NCBI GenBank assembly: GCA_019916065.1
Contig: CM034233.1
Location: 20,099,936-20,163,935 of the forward strand
DNA: 64,000 nt
Direction of reading: 5' to 3'
Origin: Vitellaria paradoxa
Lineage: Eukaryota > Streptophyta > Magnoliopsida > Ericales > Sapotaceae
Below, piece after piece: positions 23,001 through 36,583 of the stretch. The notes below the pieces were generated by a model. That model was given only the letters and a program-made list of their open reading frames with translations. It did no database searches and was not told the DNA's origin. A program made the position numbers and the translations under genes. How positions within the stretch are numbered: the first letter of the stretch is position 1; the number at the start of each line of letters is the position of its first letter.

Positions 23001-25660
23001 AATAATGATATATTTTTTATTTGAGGGACATAAAAAAATGGTTTTCCGTTATATATTCATGTGTATATGTGTGGATGTAAAATTGATACTACTATCAGCA
23101 ATATATTTCATAAATATCTATAATAAAACACAATACATTTAAAAATTGTCCCTCTCACAAACTAAAATTTAAAGAATAAGATTGAGTTTTATTTTTCAAC
23201 GAATAACTGAAATTTTTTATAAACCAAAGTTTTTACTCAAACTTCTGCTTAGTGTTTGGCCAACTTCACATTATGATAAACTATTGAATTGAAATTAATA
23301 ATAATATCTTAAAAACTGCAATGAGAAAGACAAAAATTTTTGCTTCTCAAAAATAATGTAATGAAAATAGAATTTATTTTGAGTTTTTTTTAAAAAGAAA
23401 AATATGCTAACATATTTTAATTTTAAATGTGTGCATATTTAATTTTAGTTAAGGAGTGCTATAGGCACAAATTACTTACTAGTATAATTATATAGTGGAT
23501 TCTCTATATAATATTTTTTCAAAATTTAAATATAATTACTATGATATATTAATGGTCTTTAGCAACTTGAATGTGTGCAATCTCTCTCTCTCTCTCTCTC
23601 TTTCTCGGATAAGAAAGGAAAAGACAACTATTAATACTAGAAGTGGCACACACCATGTATATCTTTAATTAATTTTTATTTTATTTAAAAATTAAAAAAC
23701 TGTCTCAAACAATAAATAATAAATAATTATTAGCTAAAGATATTTAAGTAGGCTGTAAATAATCAAGGGGCACTAAAATAAAACAAAAGAATATTATAAA
23801 AGTAGTGACTAGTTAAAGAGTATTTTAGGAAAATAAACAAATAAAAAGTGCAATTACTTAAATAACTTACAAAAATTTTAAAAATTACTCATATACCAAT
23901 TTTAAATGATAAATGGTTATTGGTGGTTAAAGGTTATTAATGAAAAATAAATAAAAATTTTAGCAAAAATTAGTTTCACAAAAATTTTGATTTCACCATT
24001 ATCCATTCTATTTTCTTTATAATAATATATGTATAGATATAATTATATAGATATTGATTATTAAAATACCACCAGTGATGTCTTCTCATGTATTAACCAT
24101 GATAGTATAATGATCTCCCTAGGTAATCTTGGAGCCATATGCTCCATTCACAATATATTGTACTTTTTTATTTTTAGGTAAAATATATAAAAAGTAGTAT
24201 CCTAAAAAATATAGTGATCAATTATCTTTTTTAACATTCTAACGTCAACTATGGCATGAGTTGAATAACTTTTTACCAGTGTTGGATGCATATATTCGAT
24301 CCAACAAAAATGTCTATGTTCAGGGTAAAGTCAGAAAATTATGTATGGGTGAGTACTAACTATAAGATATATAAATGATTGGTAGGGTTCTATAAAAGAA
24401 AGAAAGAAAGGGCTTGACGATCATTGGAAAAGAAGAGAGAGAGAAGGGTCAAAGTGGGGTTAGATACTTTTTAGTTATATTGAGTAGATGGTACAATTGT
24501 ATTAGTGTATATTTGGTTAAATTTTATTTCTTTCATGGGTGAGTACAATTGGTATTAGACTAATTCTTTTTTTCCTTTTCTTGGGTGGGTACAATTGAGC
24601 ACATATGACAATATAAAAGAATAGTATATATGTTTTTTTAGAGTGGGCATGTCCCCTAGACCAAAGATAACTCTGCCATTGTCTCTGTCTCTCTAGCAAG
24701 AGAGTCGAAAATCAAAATGAGAAGGAATCAATCATGCATGTGAGGATTTGTGGAATTGGTGAAAGATTATGTTAGTGTGATGGCTCCTTTGGGAGTCATT
24801 TATCGGTTTACTCACAAAAGAAGGGAGGTCATGTGAAATTATAAATAAAAACTCATTTTCGTTTAGCAAAGATATACCAGTCAAAGTTTTGGGTAGTAAA
24901 TTTTAATTTTAATTAAATTTCTTTTTTGAGGTGAGAGTTAAAGTTTTCTTACTGGAATGATGTATTTGATGAAATTTGATTTTATTTAATAAGAATTCTT
25001 ATCAATTCTTATATTTGGACTAAAATAAAATTTTATGAGTTGAATTTGAGTTCATTTCATAAATTCAATTTTGAGATTTTTATAAAATTTGAAATCCAAT
25101 CTAAAATAATGGTATTTGATGATAATTCATTATTTTTTCAAACAATCTAATTAAGTAGATAAATTTATCATCTTAAATCATATTTACAGTATTTTTTACT
25201 TTCTATTCACATGGTTAAACTTGATATTTCACGTAAACCAAATAAATTCAATTCTTAAATTTAAAATGTATTCCAAAAATAAAATTTTATTTACTAAATC
25301 AAATCAAATCTTTATTTTAAAAATGAAATCAATTCTAGTAGTGGAATGTTTCCAAATGGAGTGTCAAGGAATTGCTTTGCAGATGTATTGAAGTATTAGG
25401 TGTGGAAGGAAAAATTGTATGATAGTAAACTTTTTTCACATGGTGAATTTTTTTTGAGTACTTATGATTTTTCTCCAGTTTGAGAGTTTTTCATATAAAT
25501 TCTTATATTGTTATTATTTTTTTATTTTTTGATATATACATATTTTATCAAAGATAAGTCATAAGGGATGAATTTAGGAGCTTTAAATTCCTAACAAATT
25601 ATTCTTCAAGAAGTATATATGAATTTGATTACTCTTCATTCATTAATTTCATAGATGACA
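20091..25660. other. AT-rich intergenic spacer
   Basis: Very AT-rich DNA with many short TA runs (about 20676-20693, 20903-20928 and 22710-22730), a CT run at 23580-23601 and degenerate inverted-repeat debris. It includes a Tourist-like MITE (22108-22275) and a stretch at 22540-22965 with GAGTTCGAACTCGAG-like sequence and an ACCCCTAATC end that suggests another decayed element. I see no gene. Confidence 0.6.
22108..22275. mobile_element. Tourist-like MITE (family T1)
   Basis: Left end GGCTGCGTTTGACGTG after TAA; right end CTCCAAATAAACCC before TGA. The internal sequence has the TCTCACCGCACGCATTACGA and TTTATCTCATTTTTTCTTAC stretches of the family. The ends are diverged. Confidence 0.5.
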
Positions 25661-25667
25661 TGCAAAG

Positions 25668-28600
25668 TGTTGGGAAATCCACCCAAAATAAAAACCCAAG
25701 TCATCTTACGATGTGCAACACTTGCCAAATTTGGTGGTAGAATTGTGGACATGGTGCATCGACATTGTTTCATGAGTTTACTATTTTTCCCTTGTATTTG
25801 TGTATAAAATGAGGAAGAGATGCAAAAAGATAGGTGTAGTATGGAAATCACCCGTCGAGAGTGGCCAAAAACATAGAAAGAGAGCCTAAGCTTGAGAAAG
25901 CTCTGACAAAGGCTTGTAATAGGGCTATGTGCTAAGACATAAAGGTAAAGAAGAGAGCATTGTGTGAAAGAAAGTTGAGAAGTGATGGTTGTATCTTCTC
26001 ATTTATAATTTGTTCATATTATAATGAAACTTTCAGATCACCAGTCATAGATGCAGGTAGTTGGGCTGAACTACATAAATTGATTTGTGTTATGCTTGCA
26101 TGCTTTACTTTATTTATTTATTCATTTTGAAACCAAGTAGTATTAGAACTTGTTCAAAAATGTTCAAATCACTAGAGTGCAAAAATGTTCTTGATGATAT
26201 ATATGAGCATAACGGAACAAACTATGTTGAAAATGGAGGCCAGACGTGGTCAGATTCACCGCCGAAAGATCATTACATACAAGTTCTGCCAGAACTTGAA
26301 TGCCCTACAGAAGATGATAAAAATGGAAATGAAATTGTTTTGAAAATAACAATCAATCCCCAGAAGTTCTACAAAATTATATTTTGGCCAATAAAATTTT
26401 AAAAAATTATTATTACATCCAAAAATATAAAAAAAATTCAAATTAGCCCTAGGGATTTCTATTAATCATAGCTTAGCCCCTAGATTTTAAGAAATTATAA
26501 TTTTGCTCCTAAAGTTATGGTAAATTGTAGTTTGTTCCCCGAAAGATTTTGCTTTCTCAGTTAAAGCTCTTCCTCCACAAAAGATTTTGCTTTCTCAGTT
26601 AAAGCTCTTCCTAAGATTTTTCAGTGTTTGGAATCCATCCACGAGATCAGATTCAAGAGATTCAACTTTTAGATGTATGAAGTGAAGATGGCAAAGTCTA
26701 CAACAAGAATATATATGGATGTTGTGAGCGATTATAGATGTACCTCGGATGAAAAGTACCCTATTCTGCAGATGATGACTCCTTTGAATATGGAGAGTCT
26801 TTGGCTGTATTACTGAAGATTGAAGACTAGAGAAAGTTGAATAGAAGACGGTATAAAGGAGTATGCTAGGGTGAATTGGGACAGCTACAATTAAAGGTGT
26901 ACATGGGTCGGTTTGGTTCGGACTCATATTTAACTCGGAATTGAATCGATTTTTTTCGGTTCTTAAAAATTGGACCCGAAACTGAACTGATTTCAACTTA
27001 AAACTGAACCAAATTGAACCAACGATTTTCAGATTAACCTAAATCGGGTCAGATCGTGTCAGTTTTGGGTTGACCCAATTTATTTACTTTTAAATCCTAA
27101 ACATTCAAATAAGTAATATATTATTTATTAATATAATATTATAAATATTATAATATACATAATATTATTTATTATATTATAATATACACAACATTACTTA
27201 GTAGCCAATGTTGGCTGTTTTATATCAGTTTCAAAAGTAAAACTATTTTATGTATATAAGATTATATGATAATATGTTATTATATAATATATTGTATATA
27301 AATATATATTATATTTTTTGGGTTGGTTTGGGATTGATTCAATTTCAATTTGGTTCAATTTTTTTGTTTATTAATTAAGAATTGAACCAAAATTATCGGG
27401 TTTTTATGTTTTTAACTCAAAATTGAATCGATTTTGATATAGACCTGAACCAAACCAAATTGAAGTGATCAGATTGGTTTGATTTTTGGTTACTTGATTT
27501 TTTTATGCACCCCTAGCTATAATCTAGAACAACACCCGGTAAATCAGCTGGTTAGTGTTAGACGACAACACTGATTACTACTATTCCAAAATTTTCTCTG
27601 CCAGATAGAGGTATGAAAGATGGATTGGTTATGAGCAAAGGCTCGAGTTTCAAAAAGTTACAATAGATAGGGCAGCAATTAAAAATGAGCTAAGTAAAAA
27701 GCTTGAGATTGCAAATTTAATGCTTTTATTGCATTAAGGAGGGTATGGTATAAAGTAAGAGAAAATCCAATCAATATATGTAGTGATACTGTTAGACTCT
27801 AACAGTGATATTGTTAAGTTGTGAGAAAGGCAAATTGGTACTATATAGGCTAGAAAAGAGTGTTGACAGTTGGAGCTTGCTATTGAACACAAGTGTGGTT
27901 GTATAATTGGAAAAAGAGATAGAGGATTCAATATTACACAAATGCACATGGAAATAAGTGCAAAAGTCTATTGAAAAGGCCCAAGTCAATGGTACAGGAG
28001 CATCAGAATGGAGTCAAATAGTGTGTGAAAATCTAGCTATAGATGATGGTATGCAATAATTGCTAAATGTGTTCACATAAAAGCTTAGAGGAAAAAATAG
28101 TACTGATCAGTAATAACAGTGACAATAGCTAGCCGAAGAGATCTAGCCAAAGCAAACTTTTCTTTGGCTCTCGATTCAAGAGCGCTCAAAAATGTTGGAG
28201 AGATGGTTTACACAGCATACCTAATAGAGGTGTAGGGCATTCCGATTTTGAGGTGCAAGAGTATATCGGTTGGAGATGCAAGTACTAGAGGCATCCCGAA
28301 AGGGGCTGCTGGCATTCCAATAAGTTGAATACAATTGCCTGGTACTATGGTGAGGAGACCAACACAAGGAGCTCGAGAAATGCTAGAGTGTTGAATAACA
28401 TGACAACAACAAAACAAATAAGCTTGGCAGAGTACCTCAGGTGAGGAGGTGCAATTGCTTGGAAATCGAATAGAATGCAACAACAAAGAAAAACGTTGCA
28501 AAAGTTGTATGTAGCTATAATGAGCATAGCCGATGAAGGGCACTCAGACTAGAAAGTACAAGCACCTCATATAGGAGGTGTAATATCCATAGTAGAAGTA

Positions 28601-28940
28601 CTGTTAAGGGTGTGACCAGTGGCAGTGGGAGACATCAGTAACAGTGCAGCGTAACTACATAGGTGTAGATGTGACAAAACATATCAGAAGATAGCTCCAA
28701 GACAATTTGCTAGGTGGAGACAAATCAAGTTGGAGGATTGCAACAAATGCATCGTACCCACCCACACATTAGGTGCAGGGAGTGATTGTTAGGAAGTCCA
28801 CCCATAGTTGGTGCCACAAGAAACAACTAAACAAACCAAAAATAAAGACCTAGGTCTTTTTGTGATGTGCAACATACGCCAAATTTGGTGTCAGAATTGT
28901 AGACATATTGCATAGTACACCCTCTGTAACCATGCAACCC
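25668..28940 (+). mobile_element. Decayed Copia-like LTR retrotransposon without gag-pol
   Basis: Two related segments in direct orientation start with TGTTGGGAAATCCACCC (25668) and TGTTAGGAAGTCCACCC (28787). Both continue to GATGTGCAACA and GCCAAATTTGGTG. The first has a TATA-like GTATAAAATGAGG near 25801 and is followed at 26138-26149 by TAGTATTAGAAC, close to the TGGTATCAGAGC initiator-tRNA primer site of plant Copia elements. A purine-rich stretch (about 28771-28784) precedes the second segment, which is truncated after about 150 bp. The inner 2.6 kb has no recognisable gag, integrase or reverse transcriptase and is itself interrupted by an hAT-like insertion (26892-27515). Confidence 0.55.
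26892..27515. mobile_element. hAT-like non-autonomous element nested in the LTR remnant
   Basis: A 624-bp element with ends TAAAGGTGTACATGGGTCGG (left) and inverted TAGGGGTGCATAAAAAA (right). Flanks GCTACAAT (26884-26891) and GCTATAAT (27516-27523) match at seven of eight bases, consistent with an hAT target duplication. The ends are rich in GGTTTGGTTCGG-like and AACCGAA-like sequence, which could pair across the element. Confidence 0.65.
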
Positions 28941-29654
28941 CCCTTTCTCCCCTCTTCTCTTCAAATTTGATCAGTTTTCTTTTAGGATCAAACATAATAA
29001 TATATTCAAACGTTGTTAGAAGTTAATAATTAATTAAGGTGTTTTCTTCCATATAAAATTTTGATTATCTATAACAGATTCTCCTTTATTATTTATTAAG
29101 GGTGAAAAGAAAATCCAATGGGGTAAATATAATTTTGTATATAATTAAAAAATAATCCAATGTAATTATGTAAAGAACTTATGTTATTAATCCATCATGA
29201 TGAATGTGATACATACATATATTTTTATACATATGCAATCCCACAGATTAAATATTTCTCTTTATGGTTTTTTTTCACATTGTTTAATTTAAAATATTCA
29301 TTCCCCGTAACACAACAAAAATAAGGTAATCAAGCAATATGTAATCAAAGAGTAATGATTAATATATCCCATATACTAACGCATTTAGCCGCTTATAAAA
29401 TATATACATATATATTGAAAGAGCTCAAAAGCCCTAGCCAAAATGACTCTTCTCTGGCAATGCCAACAGTTAATGCCCTTCAGCTCACATTTTTTATCTA
29501 ATATTCAAATTTCAAACAACACATAATAGTGTGTGTACATATATATACATGACATATCTATATCTGGTTCAGGTCGAACCAAAATGGGGACTATTACAGC
29601 AGGCCACCTTGCTCATGATGGTTCCAATATTGGCATGTTGACCCATGTATACAC

Positions 29655-29692
<38 letters not shown>

Positions 29693-30780
29693 TAGATGAA
29701 GTCAAAAATATACGGAGGGGTCGGCGTTCATTTCATGCATGCATATACACCGGAAAGATTGTTCATACTAGCATTGCGCAAAACAAAGATTGTTCATACT
29801 GGCATTGAGCAAAACAAAGACCAGCTAGCATTGCGTGCATGGTTGATCAGAAACAAAACATCAATTTTCTAGCCTCTTTGTATGATACTATAAACTCAAA
29901 GCCGTCACTGTCGCATCCTGTTAGCTGATTCCCTATAAATTATTGTTCTTTTATATACATACAAATATATACATGCCTGCCAATTAATGGAACTTCCCGT
30001 TCCTGATCAACTTTCTTGGAAGTTTAGTCACCGCCTTTTTGTCCCATTCCCTTCCTCCAATCAAGCTGAAGGTTGTTTGGGCTTCAAAGGAATTATGTAA
30101 GCATATATGTTTGTTTAATTATTCAATGTACCTTAATTAAAGGATTACTTGGTTTCACATTCAGCTTTAATTTCACACGTGTATGTGTGTGTGTGTGTAC
30201 TATAAAGTAACAATAACAACTACATTGTTTTATTGGGAAAAGGGTTGTGGTGACTCTTTCCAGACTAATCCTCTTGTCGCATGTGAATAATTATATGATT
30301 TATGTACATGTAGATCAGTAGATACATGATCACAGTACACAAATGTTTGCTGCCGTGTTAATCGGGTTATGTTTTTTTTTTTTTTTTTTTTTTCAAACGA
30401 TTGATCAATCAATTGGTTAATTATGTAATAATATAATACAAATATATTTTTAGTCACCCTTGTCTATCAAACTCATATTTCAAATATTATATGGGTTATA
30501 TCTTATATTAATCATATATATATATATTCTCAAGTTATAAGTAAGCTGGAAACAAGAATGAGAAGTATTGCTAGGGCCACCCTTTTTTTTCTAGGTTAGA
30601 AATAGCATTAATGTCCTGATCAGATGAGGTGACATTCATTTCGTACAAATAATGCTTAATGAGGTTGCATATATAAATACTACATTTTGCACGCAACTTT
30701 GGTGGTCAGAAGAACAGTAGTAAAATTTTACTTCTATTGAAATTAATATACCTATGTCGTTCAATAATTCATACACCATC

Positions 30781-30811
<31 letters not shown>

Positions 30812-32429
30812 TTTGGAAGACTTATCGTGCCTAACTCAGTTTACGTACATTTTGATTAATTCTTAATTGTTTTAAAATTAATGATTAAGCTTGATCATTT
30901 TAAAAAGATTCAAATTAACTAGTGATTACTTTTATTAATCGAGTTCACCCTTAAAAGTTATATATGTATATGTATATAGATAATTTCACACACCGCGTTT
31001 TTGTGCAGTACGTCACCCAAAAAAATTAAACGAAGCGGGTAATTAATTTTTTAAGTTTGGTAGAAATTCTCCCTTGCTTGTTTACTTGGGCTTCATTAAT
31101 TTGCGGATGCAACTTCGTATTAAAGCTCCCAACTTTGAGAAGGAGACCTGCTCTTTCATGTAAAGATAATATTGTAAGCAATCAGTGAGATTTTATTTTC
31201 AGATATCTAATTAGAGAGTTAAAGACTTTTATAGCTTATTGACCATTCCTTGAGTTGGAAGATCTAATTAAATCATCTCCTTTTTTTTACTTGTTGGTTT
31301 AAATATAGGCAGTGTTTGGATGACTAAAAAGAAATAATAATTAGTGTTACGAAATTTATTTAGAAAAGATTAAAAAATAGTGAAAATTAATTTTTTTTTA
31401 AGTAAGCCAAACACCCCATAAATTAAACTTCTTTAATTAGATTTTTTTTTTTTTTTTAATTTGGTGATTCGGTTCTTATCAATATGAACTTCCTTGGACG
31501 GCATTCTGAGACTGATAGATTAGACATTGCGTTTGCTAACCAACTTCTTTCGTCATACATAAATTATGCAAAGCATAATTAAATGTCATCTCCAATTAAT
31601 GTATTCGCATATAGATCCAATTCGACTTTGTATTGTGGTGGAGAAAGAAAAAAAAAAAAAAAAAGTTGCACGAAGGAAACTACAAAAATATTTTCATTGT
31701 CAACAGTGTATATATATAATATCATTCTATATATAAAAGTGGGAATGTCTCTTACAGGCTCTCCTCCTGCTTTCCTTGTATTATTTTATTTATTTATTAT
31801 TACAATTATCTATGCTACGTGAGATAAAAACCCCTATAACCTTATTATCCCTGTCCTCTTTCTTTCTCTTTTCTTTCATCTTTTCCCTCTCTTTTCTTTT
31901 CTTTGCCCTTTTCTCTTTTCTTGCTGTTTTCCTCTCTGTCATGGCCTCATGGGTAACTGAACCTCCCATCTCACTTTTTGACATAAGTGACCAAATAAGA
32001 CAGGGGAATAAATAAATAAATAAATAAATAAGAAAAGAAAAGAAAAGAAATAAAAATAAAATTGACCTATATAGTAACATTATTGAATTTAGGCCCAAAT
32101 CAAATTCGGTATAAAATAAGGCACTAACTCTAGATCCAAAACTAAATAAATGGTCACAATAAAATAATGAGTATCATACATAATTTTTTCTAACATGATA
32201 TCAAGGCCTCTTCTCACTAGGTCTTGCTTATTATAGAGCCTCTTTTCGTCTCACAAACTCTAAACTTCACGTGAGAGGAACTATAATTTCTCGTATAAAA
32301 ATTTTGAATAAATCTTATCTTGCAAAATAATTTTTATGATTAAGTTAGACACATTTTTTTTAATACTTATAAATTAAGAAAATAAAAAGAAACGAAAACA
32401 AGACGAGGCAAAACAAGCTCTTCACAAAT
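28941..32429. other. AT-rich intergenic spacer
   Basis: Contains TA and CT/AT microsatellites (about 29657-29693 and 30781-30803), long T runs and a direct repeat of GATTGTTCATACT followed by GGCATTG/AGCATTG at about 29757-29810. Short open frames are low-complexity. No gene seen. Confidence 0.6.
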
Positions 32430-32994
32430 AAAGGACTCATGTGTTTTCCTCTCCTAATTTTTGCTCCACTCTCTTTAGAGTGTGTTTAACGCATTGAAAA
32501 ACGTTAAAAAATTCTGAAAACTTTTAAAAGTTATTCACTTTTTATCTCACTATATGAATTACAAACCTACAAATTATCTCACTTTATCTTATTTTTTATC
32601 ACTCTAAACATACCCTTACTTATGACAAAGGACTCCTGTGTTTTCCTCTCCTAATTTTTGCTCCACTCTCTTTAGAGTGTGTTTAACGCATCGAAAAACG
32701 TTAAAAAAATCTGAAAATTTTTAAAAATTATTCACTTTTTATCTCACTGTATGAATTACGAACCTACAAATTATCTCACTTTATCTTATCTTTTATCACT
32801 CTAAACATGTCCTTACTTATGAGAAAGGAAGGAGTCCAACTTCACTTGAGTTCAAAATTCTTGATTTTATACGTTGGACACGTTGAAATTATTTGAAAAT
32901 TTCTAAAAATTATTTACTTTTCATCTCATTACACAAATTATGAACTTACAATTTTTATCAAATTATCTCATTTTTTATCGCTGCAAATACCCCT
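32430..32994. repeat. Tandem duplication of a MITE-bearing 197-bp unit, plus a third diverged MITE
   Basis: The sequence from AAAGGACTCATGTGTTTTCC (32430) recurs at 32627, offset 197 bp. The unit consists of a 45-bp flank plus a complete family-T1 MITE (32478-32615 and 32675-32812, each bounded by TTA). Because the flank is duplicated too, the second copy arose by tandem duplication rather than by a new insertion. A third, more diverged relative follows at about 32870-32994. Confidence 0.75.
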
Positions 32995-34758
32995 TAAATC
33001 TAATTATTAGTCATCTAATATAGTTGACATGGTTTGCTAGACAAAGATTTCAATAGAGGTGCTCTTCGTTTTTGCAATAGCTAATGATCTCCCGCTCTAT
33101 AAAATTAGGTTGCGATCCATTAATTATTATTATTGAAAATAAGCAAAACCACGTCTTAATATATTATTTTTAATATATAAATTATAATTTATACTTAATA
33201 TGTACGTCTGGTGAAAAGTTATAACTTAACTGTTACTCCTATTATACACGTAAAAGGTGTAATGAAAAAAAAAAAAATTATAGTTATCTTATTCCTCTCT
33301 TACACCCTAGACCTCTCTACACATTCGAAAATTTAATTTATAAATATTACAAAATAATAATTTATCTAAACATCAAAATTAATTAATATATATTATTGAT
33401 TTCTTTATTCAAATATTTTAATAAATTAAAGTTAATTTTTAATAAATAATTATTTATTATTAAAATGATATATTTTATTAAAATTAATAATTAATAATTA
33501 TTAAAATAATAATTTGTGCTTACAAAGATTATTATATTAAATTCAAATTTATTTTTAATAAAACTAATTACTAATTAAAATGATTTATTTAATTTAAATA
33601 TTTTATTAAATTAAAAATTATTTTTTATAAATAATTATTTATTGTTAAATTATATATTTTGCTAATGTACTTTATTAAAATTAATTATTGTAAAATAAGT
33701 ACTAATTTATTATTGAAATGATTTTATTTTATTAAAATAATTTACTAATATTAAATTATTTACTATTAAAATAAAAAATTACTATTAAACTAAATAATAC
33801 TATTAAGTTGATTTATTATCAAAATAAAAAATAAATATTTTATTAAAATCAATGTTAATTACCATTTAAATAATAGTTATTACTAATATCAAATTAAATA
33901 GATTGATTTTAAATTAATAATTCATTATTAGAAATATTTAAATGAGTGAATAGTACTCTACACCAATTAATTATTATTCTAAAACCAAATATAGTTAAAA
34001 AAAAAAAGAAAAAAAAGAGTAACATATTCACTCTCTAACTATTACTAATATAATCCTCCTCTATAATGCTTTAACCTCATTTTTCTTTTTTTTTTTTTTT
34101 TACCCCAAATTCGGACGCTGCCTAAGAGAGAACACATAGTTGATATTGATCTAGAAATGAAGCCATGTCAAGTTTTTCACTTCCAAATGTGTCGAATAAA
34201 ATCTATAACTTTTACCACTAAAACTGATTTTTTACCCCTTTTTTTTCAAATTATCTTCTCATGGGCAGATCTAAGAAAAGGTCTGGTGGGGCATTTATCA
34301 CTGCTGATTTAAAAAATTATACTAAAATTTCTTATTATTTTTCTAATAAATTATACTTAATTTTTATATTTTACCCTATTATATTTAAAAATATAATTTT
34401 ATCCCCACTAATTATAAATTTTGAGTCCGCTCTTAGATCTTCTAAATCTATACCTTGCTAATAATTGTCACCTACGTTGAAGTGTTTATCATTTGCTAAT
34501 CACTTATCCATATTCTCTCGCATGTTTAATAAAGTTGAAAATTGAATTTTCACACGTGCCAAACTCTTCCTATTATTTGAATTCGTCCTTGTAATACAGC
34601 GCATTAGTAGAACTTTGGGCTTGGCTGTACCATGTCATGTAAATTAGTTTGGGTCTAAGCACAGCAGTAGCCGAATTGGGCCGTAATAGGCTTACTCTTA
34701 TTTCGGCCTTGAATTAGGGGAAACCCATTTCAGTTTTTAAGGGCCTCATTTAGGTATA
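32995..34758. other. Extremely AT-rich spacer
   Basis: 33,300-33,960 is almost entirely A/T built from ATTAAAATAATTTATT-type words. The rest is ordinary AT-rich spacer. No gene seen. Confidence 0.6.
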
Positions 34759-34767
34759 ATTATCATA

Positions 34768-36221
34768 GGGGTTTTTGAAGGCTGGTCACTATTTATTTAT
34801 AGACTTATAAGGATTTAAGTCATACCCAAAAAATTTATTTGTAAATAAGTCACACTTGCAACAAAAAGACAAAAAAAGACATCACGCATTTTTCACCACA
34901 TTTTAAAACTGTCAATTTTATCAGAAAATAGTGCACACTTCACTCATAACTTCCGCGACTTTCCATCTTCTTTACAAAGCAAGTAAAACCGATTTTTGGA
35001 AACAAAATCAAAACTATTTGAAAAAAACTTAAATCGATCATCATTCCTAAGTATCTTTATTTTTTCTGATTTTGAAACAATACCTGTATTGTTTTGAAAA
35101 TAACTCAAAATGCTAATCAACCCCATGGATTTCTCTTGCCCAAAACTTGTCATCTGCTTATAATTCATAGTGCTGTTTTGAAAATAATACCGATAAAACA
35201 GTACCGGTACTGTTTTAGACCGGTACTGTTCTCATACTGCCTAAAAACATCAATCGATACATAACACAAACCAATCATATGAGCCGACATCATCATATTT
35301 TTTTAAACAGTATCGGTATTGTTTTGAAAATAGCTCAAAAAGCCCATCGGCCCCATGTATTTCTCTTGCCCTTAAAACTCGTCATTTGCTTATAATTCAT
35401 GGTGCTATTTTGAAAACAATACCGATAAAACAGTACCGGTACTGTTTTGGACCCGTACTGCTTTCATATTATCTAAAAAACATCAATCGATACATAACAC
35501 AAACCAACCATACGAGCCAACATCATCATATTTTTTGAAACAGTATCGGTATTGTTTTGAAGATAGCTCAAAACGTTGATCAACCCAATAGATTTCTCTT
35601 GCTCTTAAAACTCGTCATCTGCTTATAATTCATGGTGCTGTTTTGAAAACAGTACCGATAAAATAGTATCGGTACTGTGTTGAAAACAGTACCGGTCCAA
35701 AACAGTACCGGTACTGTTTTATCGGTATTGTTTTCATACTGCCTAAAAAATATCAATCGATACATAACACAAACCAACCATACGAGCCAACATCATCATA
35801 TTTTTTGAAATAGTACCGGTACTATTTTGAAGATAGCTCAAAACGCCAATCGGTAAAATCAATTCATGAAGAAGATAAGCCAAATAAGCTCTATCTTTTT
35901 AATATCTTTACGACTAAAACTGTAAATAATGAAACTGAAAACAAGGAAAGAAAAAAAAATGGAAGAAACGTGATTCTCGGTAAACCATATCTTCACGTAA
36001 TTCCCGGAATTCCCAGAAATAACTTGTGTAACTTTGTTATAGAAATAAATGATATTATCGGTATATTAGAAACTATATTTAAAACAAACTCGTGAGACCC
36101 ACTCAAAAGTGTGACTTAAATACAAAACTTTCCACATTCATGTGACTTAAAAGTAATATTTTTTTTTGTGTGACTAATAGATTTAAAAGATTACAAAGTA
36201 TGACTTTGATACAATTTTTCG
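34768..36221. mobile_element. 1.45-kb non-coding mobile element with palindrome array, copy A
   Basis: Flanked by a perfect 9-bp duplication, ATTATCATA (34759-34767 and 36222-36230), the length usual for Mutator-like elements. The left end begins GGGGTTTTTGAAGGCTGGTC and the right end finishes GATACAATTTTTCG. Subterminal inverted repeats with AAGTCA(C/T)AC motifs lie at 34817-34855 and 36141-36176. The core (about 35075-35830) is three tandem units of 230-270 bp, each starting at an AAACAGTACCGGTACTG-type palindrome (35075, 35305, 35538, then 35808). Each unit ends in CATCAATCGATACATAACAC and CATCATCATATTTTT. Many palindromes here have decayed to TATCGGTATTG. No coding capacity: the short open frames are the repeat read through. 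Confidence 0.8.
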
Positions 36222-36288
36222 ATTATCATATGCATATTTTTAGGCTTCAATCAACGGTTAAAAGAAGAGAAATATTATCCTTAACTTA

Positions 36289-36537
36289 GGGATTGTTTGG
36301 ATGACAATTTTTTTTCAAATTTTTGTAACTTTTAATTAGAAATTGACTGGTGTCTTTTACTTATTTGGTAAAAATGTGTAATAATTATATAAAAATTAGA
36401 AAAAGTTGGTGAAAGTTAGAAAAAGTTAGTAATTTTATTTGTCTGAACCTAAAGGAAGTTATGTGTATAATAAATTTTAGTAAAGAAAATTAGAAAAAGT
36501 TAGAAATTAAAATTTTTGATACTTATCAAACGAGCCC
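36289..36537. mobile_element. Tourist-like MITE (second family)
   Basis: A 249-bp element with inverted ends GGGATTGTTTGGATGAC and (inverted right end) GGGCTCGTTTGATAAG, bounded by TTA at 36286-36288 and 36538-36540. It contains repeated TTAGAAAAAGTTAG words. Confidence 0.65.
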
Positions 36538-36583
36538 TTAACCATTCTTATATAGCAGACCTAATTGGTACTAAATATACTAA

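Noticed and set aside
26595..26996. 133-codon minus-strand open frame
   Set aside because: Crosses the boundary of the hAT-like insertion at 26892, so it cannot be an ancestral gene; no domain.
28208..28543. 111-codon minus-strand open frame
   Set aside because: Lies in the interior of the LTR-like element in antisense; no recognisable domain and composition typical of chance frames.
31776..32098. Overlapping Lys/Glu-rich and Phe/Ser-rich open frames on opposite strands
   Set aside because: Low-complexity CTTTT/AAAAG sequence; both strands open only because of the bias.
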